NCBI RefSeq assembly: GCF_013409345.1
Contig: NZ_JACCBB010000001.1
Location: 3,038,001 to 3,102,000, forward strand
Length of the DNA stretch: 64,000 bases
From: Kineococcus aurantiacus
GTDB lineage: Bacteria; Actinomycetota; Actinomycetes; Actinomycetales; Kineococcaceae
Direction of reading: 5' to 3'
In this document: positions 36,561-43,151 of the stretch, in pieces
How positions within the stretch are numbered: position 1 is the stretch's first letter
Layout: every line of letters starts with the position of its first letter
Made by a program: the position numbers and the translations under genes
The notes under the pieces: generated by a model
Told to the model about the DNA's origin: nothing
Database searches by the model: none
What the model saw: only the letters and a program-made list of their open reading frames with translations

Positions 36561-37559
36561 TCACCGCAGGGCGACGGCGTTGGGCGGGGAACCGACCCCG
36601 CCGGTGAGGTGCAGCGGTTTGACGGTGACCATGCAGTCCCAGCGGCCGGTGGCGCGGGAGTCGGCCACCAGGTCGGTGAGGTTCCACAGCTCGCCCAGGA
36701 CGAGCCCGAGCTTGGCGATGAGTTCCTGGTGCATCATCCCGGCGTCCTCCGGGGCGCTGCGGAGGTACGGGCTGCCGGGCACGACCGGGAGCACCTCGAC
36801 GGCGAAGGTGTCGGTGGCGAAGACGGACACCCGGTGGTCCCAGCACCAGCGCGGGAAGTCCCGCGACTGCGCGAACCCCGTGGCGCACCGGGCGTCCCGG
36901 ACCTGCGCCCGCAGCTGCGGGGCGGCGTCGAGGAACCACCGCGCCCAGCCGGTGTGCACCAGCAGGACGTCCCCGGGTTCGACGGCGGCCCCCTGGGCCG
37001 CGAGCGCCTCGTCGAGCACGGCGACGTCCAGGGCCGGGCCGCTGCGGTGGTCCAGCGGTTCGCCCCGGCCGGCGGCCCAGCCCTCGACGTCCACGACCAG
37101 GCCCCGGCCGACGATCGGCGCCTCCGCCCAGCGCTGCACGCCCAGGGTGGGGGACCCGGCGACCACGGCGTCGTCGGGCACGCCGCCGTAGAAGCCGTGG
37201 CCGGAGGCGCGGCGGTGCCGCAGGCCGTCCACCTGGGAGGTCGCTTGGAGGTGGAACTCGCGCAGGACGTCGTCGCGGGACTCCGCGTGCCCGGTGAGGA
37301 TCTCGTGGACGGGGGCCCGCCGGGCCCTGGCCATCGGCGGGTCGAAGGCGTCGAGGGCGTGGTCGAGGGAGAACAGCGCCCCCCGGTGGACCGAGGCCGC
37401 GGCGGCGACGACCTGGGCGGGGCCGGCGAAGTTCGCGGTGCCGCGTTCGGGGGCGTCGGGGAAGACGCCCCAGCTGGAGCCCGGCGGGGTCCGGGTCAGG
37501 AGTTCGTCGTAGCCCGGGACCCCGGGGCGGGACACCGCCTCGACCGGTGCGGTGCTCAC
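36561..37559 (-). CDS. cyclase-family protein (kynurenine-formamidase-like fold)
   Basis: A 332-residue member of the long cyclase subfamily, recognised by QATSQVDGLRHRRASGHGFYGG in the position of the S-x-W-D-x-L-R-H...F-Y-N-G signature, and by the conserved DVLLVHTGWARWF and HQELIAKLGL segments. The short-form HxGTHxDxPxH zinc motif is not present as such. It may hydrolyse an amide or lactone/ester of the substrate imported by the neighbouring permease. GTG 37559 overlaps the stop of the small membrane protein (GTGA). Confidence 0.8.
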   Translation of the reverse strand: MSTAPVEAVSRPGVPGYDELLTRTPPGSSWGVFPDAPERGTANFAGPAQVVAAAASVHRGALFSLDHALDAFDPPMARARRAPVHEILTGHAESRDDVLREFHLQATSQVDGLRHRRASGHGFYGGVPDDAVVAGSPTLGVQRWAEAPIVGRGLVVDVEGWAAGRGEPLDHRSGPALDVAVLDEALAAQGAAVEPGDVLLVHTGWARWFLDAAPQLRAQVRDARCATGFAQSRDFPRWCWDHRVSVFATDTFAVEVLPVVPGSPYLRSAPEDAGMMHQELIAKLGLVLGELWNLTDLVADSRATGRWDCMVTVKPLHLTGGVGSPPNAVALR

Positions 37560-37924
37560 GCGGCCGTCCCGCGGTCGGGCGTGGTGGCCCGGTGGTCCCC
37601 GCTCCGGTCCTGCGGGCGGTCCGTCGCGGGGGCCGCCGGATCGGCCTGCGCGTCGTCCTGGTCCTGCGCGTGCGCGGCGCGCTGGCCGTAGCCCAGGAGG
37701 AAGGACAGCAGGCCGGCCGCCGAGGCGCCCCCGAAGGCGAAGGGGGCGAGGCGTTCCTCCAGGTCGCGGGCGGCGGCGGCGTCACCGCCGGCGAGGGCGA
37801 CGGCCTGGGTCAGGACGATCGCGGCTCCGGCGGCGAGGAAGAACACGACGCTGAGGGCGAACAGGTGGGTGGTGGCGCGCCGGGTGGCGCCGGGTGCGCG
37901 GACCGCACTGGTGGCACGAGACAT
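37556..37924 (-). CDS. small two-helix membrane protein
   Basis: A 122-residue protein with two hydrophobic helices (about 20-45 and 63-82) and a disordered charged C-terminus rich in Asp/Ala/Pro. AGGAG lies 7 nt before ATG 37924. Sitting between the permease and the cyclase, it could be a small subunit of the transporter, but canonical TRAP small subunits (DctQ) have four helices and it shows no DctQ motif. Function unknown. Confidence 0.75.
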   Translation of the reverse strand: MSRATSAVRAPGATRRATTHLFALSVVFFLAAGAAIVLTQAVALAGGDAAAARDLEERLAPFAFGGASAAGLLSFLLGYGQRAAHAQDQDDAQADPAAPATDRPQDRSGDHRATTPDRGTAA

Positions 37925-38005
37925 CGTCGACTCCTGGCAGTGGTGGGTCCCGGGTTTCCGGGGGTTCTCGGGGTCTTCGGGTTGTCGGGGTTGCGGGGGA
38001 CGCGG

Positions 38006-39427
38006 TCAGACGGGCAGGGCACCGGTCGCGATGAGCACACCCATCCCGAGGATCGGCGCGCAGTAGTACTTCAGCAGCGGCACGAACATCTTCACGGGGT
38101 CGACGCGGGCGATCCCGGCGGCGACGTAGATGGGGGCCCCGCTGGGCGGGGACGCCCCCTCGGTGCTGGCGAAGATGAGCACGGCGGCGGCCGCGACGGG
38201 GACCGGGACCCCCGCACCGGCCAGGGCGATGACGGCGACGGGCCCGACGGCGGCCATCGTCGCGCTGGCGGTCAGGGGGATGGCGATGGCCACGATGATG
38301 ACGCCGATCGCGATGGCCATGAGCCACGCCGGGGCGTCGAGGCCGCTGAGGACGGTCTCCAGCTGACCGGCCAGACCGAGGTCACCCAGGAGGTTCGAGG
38401 CGGAGAACGCGGCGACGATCGTGACGCCGATGACCCCGAAGGACGGCGCCGCCCCGCCGATGGTGTCCAGCCAGCCGGACGCGGTGCGGGGCAGGTGCTT
38501 GCGGCCCAGGACGAACACCAGCGCGATCATGAGGACCGGGATCCAGGTGATGAGGCTGATGACGTCGGGCATCGCGAACGGCGCCGCGGGCAGGGTCGTG
38601 CCGTCGGCGAGCTCGACGGGGCTCTTGAGGTCGTCGCCGACCCCGCTCCAGTTCCCGAGGGCGGTGGCCAGCGGACCCCGCGTGAGCACCAGCGGCACGA
38701 TGATGGGCACGAACAGCAGCAGCGAGGTCCAGCCGTTGCCGAGGCTGCGGCGCAGGGGCAGCCGGTCCTCCGGGGCGATGGGGGCGATCTTGTTCCTGCG
38801 CACCAGCCAGTAGGCCAGGGCGAGGCGGTACCCCAGGCACCACAGACCCGCCAGGGCGAGGGGTTTGACGATCTCGTCGGGTTCCATCGCCCCCTGCGCG
38901 GCCAGCCCTCCGACGAGGATGAACATGGTGGCCGAGAACGGGAAGCTGACACCCATGCCGGCGCCGCCGGCGACGACCGTGGCCGCCAGCTCCGGCCGGA
39001 CCCCGGACTTCTTCATCCAGGGGACGGTCACCGAACCCACGGCGGCCGTCACGGCCGCCCCGACGTGGGCGATGGCCCCGAAGATCCCGCCGGCGACGGT
39101 GGCCGTGAACACCGAGCCGCCGGGCAGCCGGCCGAGCACGGAGTTCAGCAGGTCGATCAGCCGGTCGAGCACCGGTGTCCTGGCGAGGACGAAGCTCATG
39201 AAGACGAAGGCCAGACCGGCGAAGGTCACCTCCTCCTGCAGCGAGTCGAGGACGGCGGCCCGGATGGCCCCGCCCGCCGACTCGCCCTCGGGCAGGCCGC
39301 CGAACACCGCGAACGCGCAGACGGCCAGGAAGCCCATGATCATGGATTCGCCGATGTTGCGCTTGAACAGCGCGTTCCAGACGACGATGACGACGACGAA
39401 CGCGACGAGCGCCCAGACCCCGAGCAT
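38006..39427 (-). CDS. TRAP-type large permease (DctM-like) / organic-acid transporter
   Basis: A 473-residue membrane protein with about twelve helices, including AHVGAAVTAAVGSVTVPWMKK, PLTASATMAAVGPVAVIALAG and the STEGASPPSGAPIYVAAGIA segment typical of TRAP large permeases. No solute-binding DctP gene is nearby, so it may be a stand-alone or atypical TRAP system. ATG 39427 overlaps the previous stop (TGATG); GTG 39430 is alternative. It should import the carboxylate used by the flanking enzymes. Confidence 0.8.
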   Translation of the reverse strand: MLGVWALVAFVVVIVVWNALFKRNIGESMIMGFLAVCAFAVFGGLPEGESAGGAIRAAVLDSLQEEVTFAGLAFVFMSFVLARTPVLDRLIDLLNSVLGRLPGGSVFTATVAGGIFGAIAHVGAAVTAAVGSVTVPWMKKSGVRPELAATVVAGGAGMGVSFPFSATMFILVGGLAAQGAMEPDEIVKPLALAGLWCLGYRLALAYWLVRRNKIAPIAPEDRLPLRRSLGNGWTSLLLFVPIIVPLVLTRGPLATALGNWSGVGDDLKSPVELADGTTLPAAPFAMPDVISLITWIPVLMIALVFVLGRKHLPRTASGWLDTIGGAAPSFGVIGVTIVAAFSASNLLGDLGLAGQLETVLSGLDAPAWLMAIAIGVIIVAIAIPLTASATMAAVGPVAVIALAGAGVPVPVAAAAVLIFASTEGASPPSGAPIYVAAGIARVDPVKMFVPLLKYYCAPILGMGVLIATGALPV

Positions 39428-40773
39428 CACGCGCCCCCGCCCAGGATCGCCGCGCGGCGGCCGGCCTCGTCGGCCTCCACCGCGCGGCCCCCGAGGAGGC
39501 TGGCGCGCACCTCGGCGCTGGGGACGACCACCACACCGTCGTCGTCGGCCACGACCAGGTCGCCGGGGTGCACGACCAGACCGCCCACGCAGACCGGGAC
39601 GTCGAACCGGCCCGGGCCGTTCTTGTACGGGCCGGCGGGGCTGACGGCGCGGGCCCAGACGCCGAAGCCGATGCGCTCGAGCTCGCCGACGTCGCGCGCG
39701 GCGCCGTCGATGACCATGCCGACGACCCCCTTGGTGCGGGCGCGCTCGGCGATGAGCTCGCCGATGAGGGCCCGGTTGACGTCGCCCTGGCCGTCGATGA
39801 CCAGCACGTCGCCGGGCCGGGCCCGGGTGAGGGCCTCCGAGACGACCTTGTTGTCCCCCGCCCGGGTGCGCACGGTGCGGGCGCGCCCGACGACGCGGGC
39901 GCCCTTCCACAGCGCGTGGATCCCGGAGTCCATGAGGCCCGTGCGCTCGCGGGCGTCGCCGATGTTCGCGACGGCCAGCCCCTCGTACTGGGCGAGGAGG
40001 TCGTCGGTCTCCAGCAGCGCTTCGTCGGCCAGCCGGCGGTGCACCTGGGCGGCCGCCCGGGTCATCGTCGGCACGAGGCCCGCGGCGTCGAGCAGGTCGG
40101 CGGAGGCCTCGGTCTCGCCGGCGCGGCGCAGGGCGTGCTTGCGGGTGCCGCTGTGCAGCCGCTCCAGGGAGACGTGGCCGCCGTCGAGCTCGGCGGCGAT
40201 CTGCTCGCGCACCCACTCGTCGGCCCCGGCGGCGCGGCCGGCCTCGACCACCTCCACGACGAGGGCGCCGAGCCCCTTCATGAAGGCGCTGCGCAGGAGC
40301 TTGCGGGCGGCGGCGTCCCCGGGCCGGCCCCCGATGTCCTCGACGTCGGCCCCGAGCGCGGTGAACAGGCGGGCCGCCGTGGCGGAGGCCTCGCCGCTGA
40401 TGACGACGGGCGCCGCGGAGCCGTGCGCCGGGACGGAGCCGACGACGGAGACGTCCGCGAAGCGGGCGGCCCCGACCACCTCGGCGATCGCGGTCTTGAT
40501 GCGCGGGTCCCCGGCGTTCATGTCGAGGTAGACGGCGGACGGCGGCAGGTGCTCGGCGACGGAGCCGGCGGCGCGCTCGGCCACCTTCCCGCCCACGAGG
40601 CTGAGGACGAAGTCCGCGTCGCGGACCGCCTCCTGCGGCGTCAGGCGCCGTTCGACGCCCGCGGGCGTCGGGGTGTCCGCGGGGTCGTAGCCGCTGACGG
40701 ACCACCCGCGGGCGGTCAGGCCGGTGGCGTAGAGGGTTCCCGCTTCGCCGAGTCCCAGAACGGTGACGTGCAT
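39427..40773 (-). CDS. fusion of a 3-hydroxyisobutyrate-dehydrogenase-like enzyme (DUF1932) with an RraA-type aldolase domain
   Basis: A 448-residue two-enzyme fusion. Residues about 1-165 form a Rossmann domain (VLGLGEAGTLYATGL, VLSLVGG, YLDMNAGDP), 175-260 a DUF1932 C-terminal domain (RSAFMKGLGALVVEVVEAG), and about 265-448 an RraA/4-hydroxy-4-methyl-2-oxoglutarate aldolase-like domain with the VIDGAARDVGELE Arg-Asp motif and VADDDGVVVVP. The pairing suggests consecutive steps on one hydroxy/oxo-acid. ATG 40773 has GAGGGAG upstream. First gene of the IclR-linked leftward operon. Confidence 0.85.
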   Translation of the reverse strand: MHVTVLGLGEAGTLYATGLTARGWSVSGYDPADTPTPAGVERRLTPQEAVRDADFVLSLVGGKVAERAAGSVAEHLPPSAVYLDMNAGDPRIKTAIAEVVGAARFADVSVVGSVPAHGSAAPVVISGEASATAARLFTALGADVEDIGGRPGDAAARKLLRSAFMKGLGALVVEVVEAGRAAGADEWVREQIAAELDGGHVSLERLHSGTRKHALRRAGETEASADLLDAAGLVPTMTRAAAQVHRRLADEALLETDDLLAQYEGLAVANIGDARERTGLMDSGIHALWKGARVVGRARTVRTRAGDNKVVSEALTRARPGDVLVIDGQGDVNRALIGELIAERARTKGVVGMVIDGAARDVGELERIGFGVWARAVSPAGPYKNGPGRFDVPVCVGGLVVHPGDLVVADDDGVVVVPSAEVRASLLGGRAVEADEAGRRAAILGGGA

Positions 40774-40823
40774 GCTGCTCCCTCGCAGTTATCGCACAGT
40801 GGTAGCTCTTCTCGCTGTGTGGA

Positions 40824-40852
40824 AGCTTGAGCCGTCAGTGCCCACTTGTCAA
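40824..40852 (-). promoter_or_regulatory. promoter of the dehydrogenase-RraA operon
   Basis: Consensus TTGACA (minus strand, 40847-40852), 17-nt spacer, CAAGCT (40824-40829). Between this and the start codon are the arms ACACAG and CTGTG separated by about 17 nt, a possible IclR operator. Confidence 0.55.
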
Positions 40853-41005
40853 CGCCTCGCGCACGACGTGGTGGCAGCCCGGGACAGCGGTCGGCCCGGT
40901 GGAGGGCGGCGGTCGCGGCGGCGGTCGCGGCGCTGCGGGGGGACCCGCCGGGAGCCGGGCACGCCGACCCGCCCGGGAGTCGGGGGGGCGGTCGCCCTCG
41001 TGGCC

Positions 41006-41011
41006 TACCCT
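41006..41011 (+). promoter_or_regulatory. minus-10 box TACCCT for aftA
   Basis: TACCCT 47 nt before the aftA start, giving a leader of about 40 nt that contains the hairpin at 41024-41046. Confidence 0.45.
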
Positions 41012-41023
41012 CGGACACGGTCG

Positions 41024-41046
41024 GTCACCCGGGCCGACCGGGTGAC
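41024..41046 (+). promoter_or_regulatory. 5'-UTR hairpin upstream of aftA
   Basis: Perfect 9-bp inverted repeat GTCACCCGG (41024-41032) / CCGGGTGAC (41038-41046) with loop GCCGA. It ends 3 nt before the GGGGGA ribosome-binding site and 12 nt before GTG 41059. It could tune aftA-emb expression or bind a regulator. Confidence 0.5.
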
Positions 41047-41058
41047 GACGGGGGATCC

Positions 41059-43140
41059 GTGGCGCAGGACACGCGCGAGAACGGCGGGACGGCCGGGACG
41101 GACGGCGACGCGGCGACCGGCGCGAGGACCGGCGCGACGGTGGCGGTCCCCGCGACCGCGGCCCGCGACGCCGTCGTGCGCGGCGGGTTCGCCCGGCTGG
41201 CCGGTGCGCTGGCCCTGGCCGCCGTCGCGGCGTGCGCCGTCAGCCTCCTGGTCCAGCGGGTCGTCACGGCCGTCGCGGGCCGGCTCTCCGGCGGGGACGG
41301 CTGGACCTCGGTCACCCCCTCCCACGTCGGCACCGCCCTCGTGACGGCCCTGCTCGTCGTCGTGGTCGCCGCCGTCCTGGCCGTCTGCGCCCGCACCCGC
41401 TGGTGGCGCGGCACCGAGGCCGTCGCCGTCGTCGCCGTCGCGGGGCTGGCCACCGCCCTGCTCGCCGTCCCGCTGGCCGGCACGAGCTACTACCTGGGCG
41501 GCAACACCAACGACCAGCTGTTCCGCACCCAGCTGCTGGGCCGCCTCACCGACAGCTGGCGGCTGGCCGACATGAACTACGCCGGGCTGCCGTCGTTCTA
41601 CCCCTCGGGCTGGTTCTGGCTCGCCGGCCGGTTCGCCGACCTGACCGGGCTGCAGGCGTGGGCCGCGTTCAAACCCGCCGCCATCGCCACCTCCGCGGTC
41701 GTCCCGGCGCTCGCCCTCGTGGCCTGGTCCCGGCTCACCGGGCCCCGCCGCGGGGTCCTCGCCGGGCTGGCCACCACGGCCGTCGGCGTCTACCCGGCCC
41801 TGGCCGGCCCCTTCGTCGACGAGCCGTACTCGTGGTGCCTGGCCGCCTTCGTGCCCGTCGTGGCCGTCGTGGCCTGGCGCGCGTTCGGGGACGTGCCGGC
41901 CCCGGCCCGCCGCGCCGCGGCCGTCGGGATCGGCGTCGTGCTCGGGGCGGGGGCCATGACGTACACGCTGTACGCCGGGTTCGCCGCGTTCGTCGTCGCG
42001 CTGTGCTGCGCCGCCCGCTCCGCGCAGGGCTGGCGCGCCGGGCAGGGCTGGGCCGCGGTGCGGACGCGGGTGCCGGCCCTGGTGCTGGCCGCCGTCGTCT
42101 CCGGGCTGCTCGCCCTCGTCGTGTGGGCGCCCTACGTCCTGGCGGTCCTGCGCGGCGCCGGCGGCGAGCGCGCCGCCGCGCAGCACTTCCTGCCCCTCAT
42201 CTCGGCGCAGCTGCCGGCCCCGATGCTCGCCGCGACCCCGTGGGGCGCGTTCCTGCTGCTGGGCTGCGCCTGGCTCGTGCTGGCCGTGCGCCGCGACCCG
42301 ACGGCCCGCCCGCTGCTGCTCGTCGTGGCCGTCGGCTACCTCTGGTACCTGCTGTCCACGGTCGCGATCGTGGCCCGCACGACGCTGCTGGCCTTCCGGA
42401 TGGAGGCCGTCCTCGTCGAGACGATGGCCGTCGCCGGTGTCCTCGGCGCGGCCGCGCTGTGGCGGGCGCTGCCCCGCTGGGGCGCCTCGGCGCGGGCGCT
42501 GACGGCCCGGCCGCGCACCCTGGAACCGCGCACCCCCGAGCTGCGCGCGCTGGCCGTCCTGGCCGCGGCGGCCGTCTTCGTCGTCCCGCTGCAGGCCACC
42601 GGGCAGAACCTCGCCGACCAGATCGGCAAGGCGTACACCGACTACGGCCCCGACGGCAGGACCGCGCTGGGCGCGCACGACGAGACCGAGGCGGGGGCCT
42701 GGACCGGGGACCTGCTCACCGCGATCGACGCGAGCGCCGCGGACCTCGGCGTCGCCGACGACGACCTCGTCGTCCTCAGCACCTACTACGAGGTGTTCTC
42801 CTTCCGCCCCTACCTGGGGTACCAGCAGATCACCGCCCACTACGCCAACCCGCTGGCCGACTTCGACGCCCGCCGCGAGCAGGTGCAGGACTGGGCGCGG
42901 GCCACGAGCCCCGCCGACCTGCTGGCCCGCCTGGACTCCGGCCCCTACGCGCCGCCGCGGGTGTTCGTGTTCCGCGCCGGGCAGGACGGGTACGAGGTGG
43001 GCCTGACCCGCGACGTCTTCCCGGCCGAACCGAACGTGGCGTGGTCCACGGCCGTGTTCGACCCGGCCCTGTTCGACGACCCGGCGTTCACCACGCAGCG
43101 GGTCGGGCCCTTCGTCGTCGTGACCCGGACCGGCCGGTAG
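41059..43140 (+). CDS. aftA: galactan 5-O-arabinofuranosyltransferase
   Basis: A 693-residue GT-C membrane protein. The AftA signature YYLGGNTNDQLFRTQLLGRL, then ADMNYAGLPSFYPSGWFWLAGR is intact; about eleven helices (50-560) are followed by an extracytoplasmic C-terminal domain (about 565-693). AftA adds the first arabinofuranose from decaprenylphosphoryl-arabinose to galactan. GTG 41059 has GGGGGA upstream; about 35 residues of polar N-terminus precede the first helix. The next gene is emb, 11 nt downstream, the same aftA-embC order as in mycobacteria. Confidence 0.93.
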   Translation: MAQDTRENGGTAGTDGDAATGARTGATVAVPATAARDAVVRGGFARLAGALALAAVAACAVSLLVQRVVTAVAGRLSGGDGWTSVTPSHVGTALVTALLVVVVAAVLAVCARTRWWRGTEAVAVVAVAGLATALLAVPLAGTSYYLGGNTNDQLFRTQLLGRLTDSWRLADMNYAGLPSFYPSGWFWLAGRFADLTGLQAWAAFKPAAIATSAVVPALALVAWSRLTGPRRGVLAGLATTAVGVYPALAGPFVDEPYSWCLAAFVPVVAVVAWRAFGDVPAPARRAAAVGIGVVLGAGAMTYTLYAGFAAFVVALCCAARSAQGWRAGQGWAAVRTRVPALVLAAVVSGLLALVVWAPYVLAVLRGAGGERAAAQHFLPLISAQLPAPMLAATPWGAFLLLGCAWLVLAVRRDPTARPLLLVVAVGYLWYLLSTVAIVARTTLLAFRMEAVLVETMAVAGVLGAAALWRALPRWGASARALTARPRTLEPRTPELRALAVLAAAAVFVVPLQATGQNLADQIGKAYTDYGPDGRTALGAHDETEAGAWTGDLLTAIDASAADLGVADDDLVVLSTYYEVFSFRPYLGYQQITAHYANPLADFDARREQVQDWARATSPADLLARLDSGPYAPPRVFVFRAGQDGYEVGLTRDVFPAEPNVAWSTAVFDPALFDDPAFTTQRVGPFVVVTRTGR

Positions 43141-43143
43141 GTT
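43138..43143 (+). promoter_or_regulatory. minus-10 box TAGGTT of emb, sharing the aftA stop codon
   Basis: TAGGTT begins with the TAG stop of aftA and ends 8 nt before GTG 43152. No Shine-Dalgarno sequence lies between, so emb may also be made from its own leaderless mRNA. Confidence 0.5.
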
Positions 43144-43151
43144 CGTCGCCC

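Noticed and set aside
37547-40531. A nearly 1,000-codon plus-strand frame opposite the permease and fusion genes
   Set aside because: Asp/Gly/Arg low-complexity sequence, antisense to genes with strong family signatures.
41232-43151. Extension of emb by 640 codons upstream in the same frame
   Set aside because: It overlaps aftA entirely and has an Arg/Pro/Gly composition; the true emb starts at the leaderless GTG 43152.
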